DNA from: Burkholderiales bacterium
Lineage (GTDB): Bacteria > Pseudomonadota > Gammaproteobacteria > Burkholderiales > JAEUOS01
Direction: 5' to 3'
Length of the DNA stretch: 64,000 bases
NCBI GenBank assembly: GCA_016790635.1
Contig: JAEUOR010000053.1
Coordinates: 62,001 to 126,000 of the forward strand
Shown here piece by piece: positions 8,382 to 17,449 of this stretch. A model generated the notes under the pieces. That model was not told where the DNA came from and ran no database searches. It saw nothing but the letters and a program-made list of their open reading frames with translations. A program made the translations under genes and the position numbers. Position 1 is the first letter of the stretch, and each line of letters starts with the position of its first letter.

Positions 8382-10313
8382 ATGCCCGATCTGGTTATCC
8401 ATCCTGACTCGTTTGACGTCATCGTCGTAGGTGGCGGGCACGCTGGCACCGAAGCTGCGCTGGCGGCCGCGCGCACCGGTGCGCTCACCCTGCTTGTCAC
8501 CCACAGTATCGAGACGCTGGGCGCGATGAGCTGCAACCCGTCGATCGGCGGTATCGGCAAGGGACATCTGGTCAAGGAGATCGACGCCCTTGGTGGCGCC
8601 ATGGCGCTCGCGACCGACGAGGCAGGCATCCAGTTTCGCATTCTCAATTCGAGCAAGGGCCCGGCGGTGCGCGCCACCCGTGCCCAGGCCGACCGGGTGC
8701 TGTACAAGCAGGCGATTCGCTCGCGCCTGGAAAACGCACCCAACCTGACGCTGTTTCAGCAGGCAGTCGACGATCTGTGCATCGAGGGTGACCGCGTCAC
8801 CGGCGTCGTCACCCAGTCTGGCATCGTTTTTCGCGCGCGCGCGGTGGTGCTGACCACCGGCACTTTCCTGTCCGGCCTGATCCATGTCGGTTTGGCCAAC
8901 CACGAGGCGGGTCGCGCTGGCGACCCCCCGGCCAAGCGCCTGGGCGCGCGACTGAAGGAACTGAAGTTGCCGCAAGGTCGCCTCAAGACCGGCACCCCGC
9001 CGCGACTGGACGGCAAGACCATCGACTTTTCTGTCCTGGCCGAGCAGCCGGGCGACATGCCGGCGCCGGTCTTCTCCTATCTCGGGCGGCGCGAAATGCA
9101 TCCGCGCCAGCTTCCCTGCTGGATCACCCACACCACCGCCGAAACCCACGACATCATTCGCGCAGGGCTGGATCGCTCGCCCATGTTTACCGGCGTCATC
9201 GAGGGGGTCGGTCCGCGCTACTGCCCGTCCATCGAGGACAAGATCCATCGCTTCGCTGACAAGGCCTCGCACCAGATCTTTCTCGAGCCGGAAGGGCTCG
9301 ACACGCACGAAATCTATCCCAACGGCATTTCCACCAGCCTGCCTTTCGACGTCCAGCTCAATCTGGTGCGCAGCATGAAGGGCCTGGAGCGCGCGCGCAT
9401 CCTGCGGCCGGGTTATGCGATCGAGTACGACTACTATGACCCGCGCGGTCTCAAGTCGTCGCTGGAAACCCGCGCCATCGGCGGGCTTTTCTTTGCCGGG
9501 CAGATCAACGGCACGACCGGATATGAAGAGGCCGGTGCCCAGGGCCTGCTCGCCGGGCTCAACGCGGCGCGCCAGACACGTGGCGAGGCGCCCTGGTGCC
9601 CTGGGCGCGGCGAGGCCTATCTGGGAGTGTTGGTCGACGACCTGATCACCCGCGGGGTCAGCGAACCCTACCGGATGTTCACCAGCCGCGCCGAGTACCG
9701 CTTGTCGTTGCGGGAAGACAACGCCGATGCAAGACTGACCGAAATCGGCCGCAAGCTGGGCTTGGTCGACGATCTGCGCTGGGACTTTTTCTGCCGCAAG
9801 CGCGATGCCGTGGCGCGCGAGACCGAGCGCCTGAAATCCGTGTGGGTGAATCCTCACATCGTTTCTGAGGAAGACACCACAAGGATTTTAGGAACGACCC
9901 TGGAGCGGGAGCACTCGCTGCTGGACCTCCTGCGGCGCCCGGCGGTGACCTACGCGGGGGTGGTTGGTCTGCCCGTCGCCGGCGTTGCCACCGGTGCGGC
10001 CCCGATCGATCCCGACATCGCCGAGCAGGCAGTGGCACAGGTCGAGATCTGCGCCAAGTACCAGGGTTACATCGCGCGCCAGGCCGAGGAGGTGCGTCGC
10101 AGCGCCGCACAGGAAAACCTGCGCCTGCCACCGGACCTCGATTACGCCAAGGTGCGCGGGCTGACCCGCGAGGCGCAGGCCAAGCTCGCGGCACAGCGCC
10201 CCGAGACGCTCGGCCAGGCCGCGCGCATCCAGGGTATCACCCCGGCCACCATCGCGCTTTTGTCCGTCTATCTCAAGAAGCACGGCCTGGCCGCGCACGG
10301 ACTGGCCGCGTGA
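8382..10313 (+). CDS. mnmG: tRNA uridine-5-carboxymethylaminomethyl modification enzyme MnmG
   Basis: FAD-dependent partner of MnmE that installs the (carboxymethyl)aminomethyl group on the wobble uridine of certain tRNAs. From the ATG at 8382 the product is 643 aa, the usual size. An upstream in-frame start at 8286 would add 32 residues without homologous character and overlap the promoter, so it is rejected. The FAD dinucleotide-binding motif GGGHAGTEA is at 17-25, followed by the family signature [19 protein letters not shown] at 50-68. The C-terminal helical domain binds MnmE and tRNA. The stop overlaps rsmG (GTGA). Confidence 0.97.
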   Translation: MPDLVIHPDSFDVIVVGGGHAGTEAALAAARTGALTLLVTHSIETLGAMSCNPSIGGIGKGHLVKEIDALGGAMALATDEAGIQFRILNSSKGPAVRATRAQADRVLYKQAIRSRLENAPNLTLFQQAVDDLCIEGDRVTGVVTQSGIVFRARAVVLTTGTFLSGLIHVGLANHEAGRAGDPPAKRLGARLKELKLPQGRLKTGTPPRLDGKTIDFSVLAEQPGDMPAPVFSYLGRREMHPRQLPCWITHTTAETHDIIRAGLDRSPMFTGVIEGVGPRYCPSIEDKIHRFADKASHQIFLEPEGLDTHEIYPNGISTSLPFDVQLNLVRSMKGLERARILRPGYAIEYDYYDPRGLKSSLETRAIGGLFFAGQINGTTGYEEAGAQGLLAGLNAARQTRGEAPWCPGRGEAYLGVLVDDLITRGVSEPYRMFTSRAEYRLSLREDNADARLTEIGRKLGLVDDLRWDFFCRKRDAVARETERLKSVWVNPHIVSEEDTTRILGTTLEREHSLLDLLRRPAVTYAGVVGLPVAGVATGAAPIDPDIAEQAVAQVEICAKYQGYIARQAEEVRRSAAQENLRLPPDLDYAKVRGLTREAQAKLAAQRPETLGQAARIQGITPATIALLSVYLKKHGLAAHGLAA

Positions 10314-10969
10314 GCAGCTCCGGCCAGGCGACCGCGCTGGAGGCGGGACTCGAGGCGCTCGGGCTTGCCCTGCCCTGCGCCGCGCGCGACAAGCTCTCCG
10401 CCTACCTGGACCTGCTCGTCAAATGGAACCAGACCTACAACCTGACCGCGGTTCGCGAGCGCGAGCAGATGATCGCCCACCATGTGCTCGATTCGCTGTC
10501 CATCGCGCGTTTTGTTCGCGCCGGGCGGCTGATCGACGTCGGTTCCGGCGCGGGACTGCCCGGACTGGTGCTGGCGATCTGGGCCGAGGCCGGGCTGCCC
10601 GGGCTCGACGTGACCGTGCTGGACGCCAATCACAAGAAGGCTGCTTTCCTGCGCCAGGCCAAGCTGGAGCTTGCGCTCGCCAATGTCGAAGTCAGCGATG
10701 CGCGCGTTGAAGCCGTGGCGCCAGCGGCACCCTACGATCAGATCGTCAGTCGCGCCTTTTCCGACCTGGGCGAATTTTTTGAACTCACGCGTCACTGCGC
10801 CGCGCCATCCGCGCGCTGGCTGGCGATGAAGGGCGTGCATCCGCACGAGGAGATCGCACAGCTTCCGGCCGGTGTCGAAGTCGAAGCCGTTCACCCGCTC
10901 AAGGTTCCGGGTCTCGACGCGCGGCGCCACCTTGTCGTCCTGCGCACCGGGAGCGGCCAGGCCTCATGA
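10310..10969 (+). CDS. rsmG: 16S rRNA (guanine-N7) methyltransferase RsmG
   Basis: SAM-dependent methylase that makes m7G at G527 of 16S rRNA (E. coli numbering). The 219-aa protein has [12 protein letters not shown] at 38-49, a hallmark of the family, and SAM motif [11 protein letters not shown] at 76-85. It begins with GTG inside the mnmG stop and ends in a 4-bp ATGA overlap with parA, so mnmG-rsmG-parA are translationally coupled. Confidence 0.96.
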   Translation: MSSSGQATALEAGLEALGLALPCAARDKLSAYLDLLVKWNQTYNLTAVREREQMIAHHVLDSLSIARFVRAGRLIDVGSGAGLPGLVLAIWAEAGLPGLDVTVLDANHKKAAFLRQAKLELALANVEVSDARVEAVAPAAPYDQIVSRAFSDLGEFFELTRHCAAPSARWLAMKGVHPHEEIAQLPAGVEVEAVHPLKVPGLDARRHLVVLRTGSGQAS

Positions 10970-11760
10970 GTGCGCAAATCTTTGCCGTCGCCAACCAGAA
11001 GGGCGGCGTCGGCAAGACCACGACCAGCGTCAACCTCGCCGCGGCGCTCGCCTTGTCGGGCCAGCGCACGCTCCTGGTCGACCTCGACCCGCAGGGCAAC
11101 GCGACCATGGGTTGCGGGGTCGACAAGCGAAACCTGGCCGCGTCGGTGTACCAGGTGCTGGTGGGCCTGGCAACCGTGGCGAACGCGCGCGTGGCCTCGC
11201 CCGCAGTGACCGGCGAAGCCGGCGGCAGGCTCGACGTGCTGCCGGCCAACCGCGAACTGGCCGGCGCCGAGGTCGAACTGGTCGACCTGGAACGGCGCGA
11301 ACTGCGCCTGAAGGCGGCCTTGCGCGAAGTCGCGACGGACTACGACTTCATCCTCATCGATTGTCCGCCTTCGCTGTCCTTGCTGACGCTCAACGGGCTG
11401 ACCGCCGCGCACGGCGTCATCATCCCGATGCAGTGCGAGTACTACGCGCTCGAGGGACTTTCCGACCTGGTCGGCACGATCAAGAAGGTGCACGCCAACT
11501 TCAACCGCGATTTGTCGATCATCGGCCTGTTGCGCGTGATGTACGACCCGCGTGCAACCCTCACGGCCCAGGTTTCGGCCCAGCTCCAGCAGCACTTCGG
11601 CGACAAGGTCTTCCGCGCCATCATTCCGCGCAACGTGCGTCTGGCCGAGGCGCCGTCGTACGGACAGCCCGGTGTGGTGTTCGACCGCGCTTCCCGCGGC
11701 GCGCAGGGCTACATGGAATTTGCCGCCGAGTTGATCGCGCGCTTGAAGGGCGGCACCTGA
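10966..11760 (+). CDS. parA: Chromosome-partitioning ATPase ParA (Soj)
   Basis: Walker-type ATPase (264 aa) that binds DNA nonspecifically as an ATP dimer and drives ParB-parS movement. The deviant Walker A KGGVGKTT is at 12-19, with the signature lysine at its start; the Walker B-like DFILIDCPPS and LLVDLDPQGNATMG segments follow as in chromosomal ParA. Start ATG overlaps the rsmG stop, and its own stop TGA overlaps the start of the methyltransferase gene by one base. Unusually, parB does not follow directly: an FkbM-type gene lies between. Confidence 0.96.
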   Translation: MSAQIFAVANQKGGVGKTTTSVNLAAALALSGQRTLLVDLDPQGNATMGCGVDKRNLAASVYQVLVGLATVANARVASPAVTGEAGGRLDVLPANRELAGAEVELVDLERRELRLKAALREVATDYDFILIDCPPSLSLLTLNGLTAAHGVIIPMQCEYYALEGLSDLVGTIKKVHANFNRDLSIIGLLRVMYDPRATLTAQVSAQLQQHFGDKVFRAIIPRNVRLAEAPSYGQPGVVFDRASRGAQGYMEFAAELIARLKGGT

Positions 11761-12647
11761 TGCTCACGCGCTTCCTGCGCAGCGCGGCGGCTTCCGGGCC
11801 GCCGGCGGCGGCGCCGCAGGCATCGGCAGTTCCGGTCGAAACGGCGACGGACCCCTCCGCTGCGCTCTGGTACATGCCGCCCCCGGCGCTCGACGGCTAC
11901 GCCGGGCTCGTGCGAAGCAGCCAGGGCGTCTTCATCGTCCCTGACCAGGACGAGGGCGTGGGTCGCCAGCTGCGCACCTTCGGCGCTTACGAAGGCCCGC
12001 AGCTCGACCTCTTGTGTCGCATGGCGGGGCTCTCGCGCGGCGAGGCCATCCTGGACATCGGCGCCAACATCGGCGTGACCACGGTCGTCATGGCGCGCGC
12101 GGCGCTGTCCGGCGTCACCGTCCATGCCTATGAGGCACAACGCGTGGTCTACTGGATGCTCGCGGGCAATCTCGCCGTGAACGGCGTCGACAACGCGCGC
12201 TGCCGGCTGCTGGCCATCGGCGCCGCCGTCGGCGAAGCGCGCGTGCCGGTGCTGGACTACCGTCGGCCGGCGCGCTTTGGCAGTGTCGAACTTGACCGCG
12301 TGGCGCAGTCCGACGCGCTGCAGGACGCGCGCGACGGCCGGTTCGAGACCGTTGCCATGGCGAGCGTGGATTCTTTGCACGCCGCCGGTGTCGGGCTCAT
12401 GAAAATCGACGTGGAAGGCATGGAAGTCGCGGTTCTGCGCGGCGCGGCGGGAGCGATCGCACGCGACCGCCCGCTTCTCTTCGTCGAGCACCTGAAGAGC
12501 GATACGCAGGGCATCGTGCGCCTGCTCGATGATGCCGGATACCGGCTTTTCGATTTCGCCGACAACCATGTCGGCCTGCCGCGCGAGCGCACGGACCTCG
12601 ATGCACTCGCTGCCGACCTCGCTGCCTACGCCGTTCCCCGACCCTGA
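11760..12647 (+). CDS. FkbM-family SAM-dependent methyltransferase
   Basis: A 295-aa protein with the Rossmann SAM-binding motif DIGANIGVTT at 99-108 and the family block KIDVEGMEVAVLRGA starting near residue 215. FkbM proteins O-methylate sugars or small molecules; the substrate here is unknown. The first 35 residues are Ala/Pro-rich and likely disordered. The ATG shares its A with the parA stop, and parB starts 8 bp after its stop, so the gene is embedded in the par operon. This position is not standard for parAB loci, and suggests an insertion that kept coupling, or a cell-envelope role co-expressed with segregation genes. Confidence 0.85.
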   Translation: MLTRFLRSAAASGPPAAAPQASAVPVETATDPSAALWYMPPPALDGYAGLVRSSQGVFIVPDQDEGVGRQLRTFGAYEGPQLDLLCRMAGLSRGEAILDIGANIGVTTVVMARAALSGVTVHAYEAQRVVYWMLAGNLAVNGVDNARCRLLAIGAAVGEARVPVLDYRRPARFGSVELDRVAQSDALQDARDGRFETVAMASVDSLHAAGVGLMKIDVEGMEVAVLRGAAGAIARDRPLLFVEHLKSDTQGIVRLLDDAGYRLFDFADNHVGLPRERTDLDALAADLAAYAVPRP

Positions 12648-12655
12648 AGGCCCGC

Positions 12656-13528
12656 ATGAGTCCTGCAAACAAGAAACGCGGCCTAGGCCGCGGCCTCGAC
12701 GCCCTCCTCGCGGGCGAGAACACGAACGTCGTCAGCGACGCGCCGGCGACCTTGCCGCTAAGCGCCCTGACCCCCGGCCGCTACCAGCCGCGCACGCGCA
12801 TGGACGACGTATCTCTGGCCGAACTGGCGGGTTCGATCCGTGCTCAGGGCGTGATCCAGCCCATCCTCGTGCGGCGCCTGGCCGGCACGGCGGGGCGCTA
12901 CGAGATCATCGCCGGCGAGCGGCGCTTTCGCGCGGCGGCGCTGGCGGGCCTGACCGACGTGCCCGTGACCGTGCGCGAGGTCGCCGACGATGCGGCGCTG
13001 GCGATGGCGCTGATCGAAAACATCCAGCGCGAAGACCTGAATGCGATCGAGGAAGCGCAGGGTATCGCGCGGCTAATCGACGAATTCGGCATGACCCAGG
13101 AGGCCGCCGGCGAGGCGGTCGGGCGCTCGCGCACGGCGGCCGCCAACCTGCTGCGGCTGCTCAAGCTGCCGGACGCGGTCAAGGAAATGATCCACGCCGG
13201 AACCCTGGACATGGGGCACGCGCGCGCACTGCTCGGCTTGCCGGCCGCACTGCAGGCGAGTACGGCCCAGGCCGTCGTCGCGCGCGGCATGTCGGTGCGC
13301 CAGACCGAGGAACTGGTCAAGAAAACCCAGGCCGGGGCGGGCGCTGGCGAGGCGCGCGGGAAAGCCCGACCCCCGGCCTCGCGCGATACGACTCGCTTCG
13401 CCGATGAAGTCGCCGATCTGCTGGGAGCGAAAGTCGAGATTCAGCCGTCAGCCAAAGGCGGACGGCTGGTGATCCACTACGCGAGCAACGATCACTTGAA
13501 CGACTTGGTCGCCAGACTGCGCGGCTGA
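12656..13528 (+). CDS. parB: Chromosome-partitioning protein ParB
   Basis: CTP-dependent DNA clamp that loads at parS and recruits ParA and condensin. The 290-aa protein shows the ParA-activating N-terminal stretch KKRGLGRGLDALL (6-18), the CTP-binding GERRFRAA box (87-94), the segment ALIENIQREDLNAIEEAQ, then the helix-turn-helix (around 140-165) and a C-terminal dimerisation domain. Its parS sites are at 8215-8277. A strong terminator follows, closing the mnmG-rsmG-parA-fkbM-parB unit. Confidence 0.96.
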   Translation: MSPANKKRGLGRGLDALLAGENTNVVSDAPATLPLSALTPGRYQPRTRMDDVSLAELAGSIRAQGVIQPILVRRLAGTAGRYEIIAGERRFRAAALAGLTDVPVTVREVADDAALAMALIENIQREDLNAIEEAQGIARLIDEFGMTQEAAGEAVGRSRTAAANLLRLLKLPDAVKEMIHAGTLDMGHARALLGLPAALQASTAQAVVARGMSVRQTEELVKKTQAGAGAGEARGKARPPASRDTTRFADEVADLLGAKVEIQPSAKGGRLVIHYASNDHLNDLVARLRG

Positions 13529-13554
13529 AGCGCGCTTCGCGGACAGGGTTTGCC

Positions 13555-13588
13555 GGGGCGGCAGCGGACATGCCGCCGCCCCTTTTTT
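13555..13588 (+). terminator. Rho-independent terminator after parB
   Basis: GC-rich hairpin with arms GGGGCGGC and GCCGCCGCCCC around a 9-nt loop, followed by six T residues, 26 bp after the parB stop. It ends the par operon and lies tail-to-tail with the HiPIP gene. Confidence 0.9.
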
Positions 13589-13604
13589 GAAGGGCTAAGG
13601 CGTC

Positions 13605-13886
13605 TTACTTCTTGGCCGCAACCCAGGCCACGCACCAGCCCGACGGGGAAATCTCGGTGTCGCCCGGAAGAATCTTGCAGCCGCCACGATCCTTGGGTGT
13701 CTTGCCCGGCACCCACTGCATGCAGTTGTCGCAGCGATTGTTCCCCTCGGGGGTGTCCTTGTACTTGAGCGAGGTGCGCATGGCCTCGTTCTTGGCGGCC
13801 AGGGCGGCCTGGGTGAAAAACACCATGGGGACGGCGGCGGCGGCGCCGGAGGCGGCCTTGAGCCAGTTGCGACGGGAAGCTTGCAC
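13605..13886 (-). CDS. High-potential iron-sulfur protein (HiPIP)
   Basis: Small periplasmic electron carrier with one [4Fe-4S] cluster. From the GTG at 13886 the protein has 93 residues. A twin-arginine signal (RRNWLKAASG at 5-14, cleavage near ALA-AK at 30/31) is followed by four cluster cysteines C52, C55, C70 and C85, spaced as in HiPIPs. GTG is preferred to an in-frame ATG at 13910 because AGGAG lies just before it and the signal then has normal length. Monocistronic. HiPIPs often feed reductases or photosynthetic/respiratory complexes; the partner is not visible here. Confidence 0.92.
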   Translation of the reverse strand: MQASRRNWLKAASGAAAAVPMVFFTQAALAAKNEAMRTSLKYKDTPEGNNRCDNCMQWVPGKTPKDRGGCKILPGDTEISPSGWCVAWVAAKK

Positions 13887-13996
13887 GGTACTCTCCTGAT
13901 GGAATGGCATGATCAAACAACCGCAAATTCTAACGCGCGAGTTGCGCGCCGGTTTACAGCAACCGGGCCCCGCCACGCACAAGGTCTGTGGCGGCG

Positions 13997-15001
13997 TCAG
14001 ATCTTGAAGGTTTCGAGGGTCTCGGGGGCGAAGAGTTCCTGCGGATCCAGGAGGCGCCGGGACAGTCCTTGCTCGTGGTGATAGCGCAGGAAAGTAGCCA
14101 ATGTCTCGCGGTTCGGGTCCAGGCCATAGGGCCAGTAATCCTCGCCCATCTCCCGCACCGCTTCTTCGACGTGGGCGTTGGCCCAGGGCAGCATGGCCTT
14201 GAGCGCGGCGGTCTCCTTCAACGCCTGGTAGGCCATGGCCTGCGACTGCACGAAGGCCTTGGTCAGGGACTGTGCGATCCAGCGGTTGGCTTCGTAGACT
14301 TCGCGCCGGATCGCCACGGTGTGCATGATCGGAAAGCGCCGTGTCTCGCGCCAATAGGCGCGCTCGACTTCGGGGTAGTTTTCGAACAGGCGCTTGACGC
14401 GCCCGTCGTTGCGCGCGTAGGTAGAGGGCATGCGCGCGGTGTAGAGCGCGTCGATCTCGCCGTCGGCCAGCATGCGGGCGAGGGTCTGGGTCGGGCCGAT
14501 GGGGACGACCTTGATGTTGGGCGGCAGGTCGAGCTTCAGTTTTTCGTCGCGATTGGGTTCTTCCTCGCCGCCGGTCATGTAGGTGACGCTGTCGACCGGC
14601 ACGCCGTAGTGGTCCGCAAGAATGCCGCGGATCCACACCGGCGCGGTCATCTGGTATTCCGGCACGCCGACCTTGCGACCGATCAGGTCCCGGGGTTCGC
14701 GGATGCCTGCCTTGGCGTTGACATAGATGCAAGAATGGCGAAAGAAGCGCGACGGGAACACCGGAATGGCGACAAAGGGGCGCTCCGGCTTGCCAAGCGA
14801 GACGCTGTAGGACGAGAGCGACATCTCGGCCAAGTCGAACTCACGGTTCCTCAGCATGCGAAAGAAGGTCTCTTCGACCGGCATGTTGAGGTACACCAGA
14901 TCGATGCCGTCGGGCACCACCCGCCCATCCATCAGGGCGCGGGTGCGGTCGTAGTCCCAGCAACCGAAGGACAGGCGCAATCGTTCGGCCATTGCGCTCA
15001 C
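13997..15001 (-). CDS. 4,5-dihydroxyphthalate decarboxylase-like protein
   Basis: A 334-aa cytoplasmic protein without signal peptide, related to Pht5-type 4,5-dihydroxyphthalate decarboxylases, which share a periplasmic-binding-protein-like (NMT1/SsuA-type) fold. Features include LSFGCWDYDRTRALMDG near the N-terminus and the MTGGEEEPNRDEK and MLADGEIDALYTARMP segments. In the phthalate 4,5-dioxygenase pathway this enzyme forms protocatechuate. Its ATG overlaps the Bug receptor stop by 4 bp, and the ring oxygenase is the first gene of the same strand. Proteins of this family are sometimes annotated as ABC substrate-binding proteins; the absence of an export signal favours the enzyme. Confidence 0.75.
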   Translation of the reverse strand: MSAMAERLRLSFGCWDYDRTRALMDGRVVPDGIDLVYLNMPVEETFFRMLRNREFDLAEMSLSSYSVSLGKPERPFVAIPVFPSRFFRHSCIYVNAKAGIREPRDLIGRKVGVPEYQMTAPVWIRGILADHYGVPVDSVTYMTGGEEEPNRDEKLKLDLPPNIKVVPIGPTQTLARMLADGEIDALYTARMPSTYARNDGRVKRLFENYPEVERAYWRETRRFPIMHTVAIRREVYEANRWIAQSLTKAFVQSQAMAYQALKETAALKAMLPWANAHVEEAVREMGEDYWPYGLDPNRETLATFLRYHHEQGLSRRLLDPQELFAPETLETFKI

Positions 15002-15972
15002 TCCGCCTTGAGGCCGGCGGCCTTGACCGCGCGCGCGTCGCGCTCCGCCTCGCGCTCGAGCACCCTTGTGTAGTCGGCCGGGCTGCCGCCGATGGCCTCG
15101 ATGCCCGCGGCGGTGAAGGTCTGGATCACGTCGGCATCCTTGACCAGGCGCGCGACTTCATCGCTCAAGCGCGTGACGACCGCAGAGGGCGTCCTGGCCG
15201 GCGCGAAGATGCCGATGTTGGGCGCAAAGTCGAAGCCGGGAATGATCTCGCCCAAGGCCGTGAGGTTGGGCGCGAACTGCGAACGCTTCGCGGTGTTGAC
15301 GACCAGGAGCTTGACGCGGTTGTCCTTGACGAAGCCGGCCAGCGACGGGAACGCGGAAAAGACCATCGGCACCTGATTGCCGACTACGGCCGGCACCGAC
15401 TGGCCGGTGCCCTTGAAAGGCACGTGGCGGATCTCCAGTCCCAGCGCTGCCTTCAATGCCTCCATGCACAGGTGGTGGGTGCTGCCCACGCCCGAGGAGC
15501 CGTAGGTGAACTCGCCGGGCCTGGACTTCACCAGCGCGACCATCTCCTGGAAGGTGTTGGCGGGGAAGGACGGATGCGCCGCAAGAAAGAGCGGCGCGGT
15601 CGCGATCAGCGATACCGGCAGGAAATCCCGCTTCGGGACATAGGCGATGTCCTTGTAGATGAGCGGGTTGATGGTCATCATCGAGTCGTCGGTGAGGAGC
15701 AGCGTATGTCCGTCCGGATTGGCGCCGGTGATGACCTGCGCGGCGACGACGCCGTTGGCTCCCGGCCGGTTCTCGACGACCACCGACTGTCCGATGCGCT
15801 CGGTGAGCTTGCGTGCGACCACCCGCGCGACGGTGTCGGGCAGTCCTCCCGGCGAATACGGCACCACGAACCTGACTGGCTGGCTCGGAAAGGACTGCGC
15901 CAGTGCAGGACGGCCGGCGAAGGGTGACAGCGAGAGCGCGCCGGCGGTGGCGAGCAGTTGGCGGCGTTGCAT
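14998..15972 (-). CDS. Bug/TctC-family periplasmic solute receptor
   Basis: Extracytoplasmic binding protein (324 aa) of the tripartite tricarboxylate transporter family, capturing carboxylates in the periplasm. The signal peptide MQRRQLLATAGALSLSPFAGRPALAQ ends near residue 25, followed by the canonical first strand FPSQPVRFVVPYSPGGLPD. It lies between the oxygenase and the decarboxylase-like gene and may bind the aromatic or dicarboxylate substrate of the cluster. No TctA/TctB membrane genes are nearby, as is common for the expanded Bug families of Burkholderiales. Overlap of 4 bp with the next gene. Confidence 0.92.
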   Translation of the reverse strand: MQRRQLLATAGALSLSPFAGRPALAQSFPSQPVRFVVPYSPGGLPDTVARVVARKLTERIGQSVVVENRPGANGVVAAQVITGANPDGHTLLLTDDSMMTINPLIYKDIAYVPKRDFLPVSLIATAPLFLAAHPSFPANTFQEMVALVKSRPGEFTYGSSGVGSTHHLCMEALKAALGLEIRHVPFKGTGQSVPAVVGNQVPMVFSAFPSLAGFVKDNRVKLLVVNTAKRSQFAPNLTALGEIIPGFDFAPNIGIFAPARTPSAVVTRLSDEVARLVKDADVIQTFTAAGIEAIGGSPADYTRVLEREAERDARAVKAAGLKAE

Positions 15973-16059
15973 GACGGGTCTCCTCGAATGGACCGCGGCC
16001 GGCGGGGTCGCCGACGCGCAAGGGCCGCCCTGAATGGTCTGCGCAGGCGGCAGGCGATT

Positions 16060-17355
16060 CTATGCCGCGTTCACAGCCGCGGCGATGTCGCCGGCGGTGC
16101 GCACGTCGCGCCAGTCCACCGTCTTGGGCAGGACCGCCTGCAGCGAACAGGTGCCGGCAGGCACACGCGCATCCCCGGTGCCGATGGCAGCACCGCCGGC
16201 GGCGAAGGTGCCTGCCGCCTCGACCATCTGCTTGCGGAATTCCACCACCGCCAGGTCGGAGGCGCCCAGACGTTCGTTGGTGCGGTCGGCGATCGGGCCC
16301 ATGGTCATCCACATGGCGATGTCCTGGTTCGGAAAACCCTGGATGCCGGTGAAGTTGCCCGCCTTCATGGCGTTGCGGTCCTGGCCGAAGCGCTCGTCCA
16401 TGCTGGTCTTGAGCCGGTAGTACTGATCGAGCGTGAATCCCGGGCGCACGTTCAGGAACTTGCGCCATTCCTCGGTTGACGGGGTAGAAGCAGGATCGCC
16501 CCAGGCCAGAAAATAGAACGCCGTGTGCGTGTCGTCGATCGGCACGTTGACGTTGGCCACGTTGTAGAGGTTGTTGGGCGGCACCAGGACCGTGAAAGGC
16601 GCAACGAAGACGGTGGTGCGCACATACTCGTGGGTCGCGGCATTGGCGATCGGCCGGCGCAACGCCGCGTAGCGAAACCCGTAACCGGCGCGTTGAACCG
16701 CGAGGCGCGGCGACTTGTCGGTCGAGGGCCTGAGCCACATGCGGTCATTGGCTTCTCCCGCCTTGACCCGCGCCGGAACGAAATCGGATGAATGCAGGCT
16801 GGAAGAATGCGCCGAATCGATCGCGCCTTCCAGGATCTGCGCCCAATTGCACGGTATCACTGCCTTGGCGATGGATACGCGCACCTGCGCGTTGGGCGCG
16901 AACGGCGGCGGCTCGAAGGCAGGCATGGTCTCGGCGGGACCGAAGTACGACCAAACCCAGCCGCCCCACTCGGTGACCGGATAGGCGCGGTGCTTCATCT
17001 TGTCCTTGAGGCCGCTGCCGGCAGGCTCGGACGACATTTCCAGGGCGTTGCCGGCGACGTCGAACTTCCAGCCGTGATACAGGCAGCGCAGGCCACCCTC
17101 CTCGTTGCGCCCCAGCACCAGCGAGGCACGCCTGTGCGGGCACAACTCGTCGAGCACGCCGACGCGGCCCTCCGAGTCGCGGAACACCACCAGGTCCATG
17201 CCCAGGATGCGCGCCTTGGCCGGGGTGCCGTCGGGCTCGGCCACTTCCTCGGTCAGGCATACCGGAATCCAGTGGCGGCGCATCAGGGCGCCCATGGGCG
17301 CGTCACCCTCGACGCGGGTCAGGAGCTGGTTTTCTTCGGCGGTCAGCATGGACAC
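16060..17355 (-). CDS. Phthalate 4,5-dioxygenase-type Rieske oxygenase subunit
   Basis: Terminal oxygenase (431 aa) of a two-component aromatic ring-hydroxylating system. The Rieske [2Fe-2S] ligands are C72-P-H74 and C91-x2-H94 (CLYHGWKF). The mononuclear iron site is D180-x2-H183-x4-H188 in DSAHSSSLH, preceded by E176. The sequence class and gene set (reductase, cis-dihydrodiol-type dehydrogenase, decarboxylase-like) fit phthalate or a similar aromatic carboxylate; exact substrate unproven. First gene of the minus arm, starting 34 bp from the 22-bp palindrome, so it is probably controlled by the MarR regulator encoded in the plus arm. Confidence 0.88.
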   Translation of the reverse strand: MSMLTAEENQLLTRVEGDAPMGALMRRHWIPVCLTEEVAEPDGTPAKARILGMDLVVFRDSEGRVGVLDELCPHRRASLVLGRNEEGGLRCLYHGWKFDVAGNALEMSSEPAGSGLKDKMKHRAYPVTEWGGWVWSYFGPAETMPAFEPPPFAPNAQVRVSIAKAVIPCNWAQILEGAIDSAHSSSLHSSDFVPARVKAGEANDRMWLRPSTDKSPRLAVQRAGYGFRYAALRRPIANAATHEYVRTTVFVAPFTVLVPPNNLYNVANVNVPIDDTHTAFYFLAWGDPASTPSTEEWRKFLNVRPGFTLDQYYRLKTSMDERFGQDRNAMKAGNFTGIQGFPNQDIAMWMTMGPIADRTNERLGASDLAVVEFRKQMVEAAGTFAAGGAAIGTGDARVPAGTCSLQAVLPKTVDWRDVRTAGDIAAAVNAA

Positions 17356-17388
17356 CTCGCGAGGCGGTTATCGGTCCCTGGGTTTGCA

Positions 17389-17410
17389 ATTACTTAGGCG
17401 CCTAAGTAAT
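17389..17410. promoter_or_regulatory. Perfect 22-bp palindrome, probable MarR operator
   Basis: ATTACTTAGGC followed directly by its exact complement. It sits between the divergent oxygenase (start 17355) and reductase (start about 17450) genes, where it would overlap both promoters. Its size and TTAGGC/GCCTAA half sites suit a dimeric MarR-type regulator, and a marR gene lies in the plus arm (19623-20195). Confidence 0.85.
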
Positions 17411-17449
17411 ATCGTGAAGTCTATCCAAACCGCGAAGCGCCTGTCAAAC

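Noticed and set aside
8391..8399. DnaA box TTATCCATC inside the mnmG start
   Set aside because: A single imperfect match within coding sequence; no cluster of boxes or AT-rich unwinding region is visible, so no oriC is called.
8157..9857. Long minus-strand frame opposite mnmG
   Set aside because: Shadow of mnmG, also covering the pckG terminator and both parS sites.
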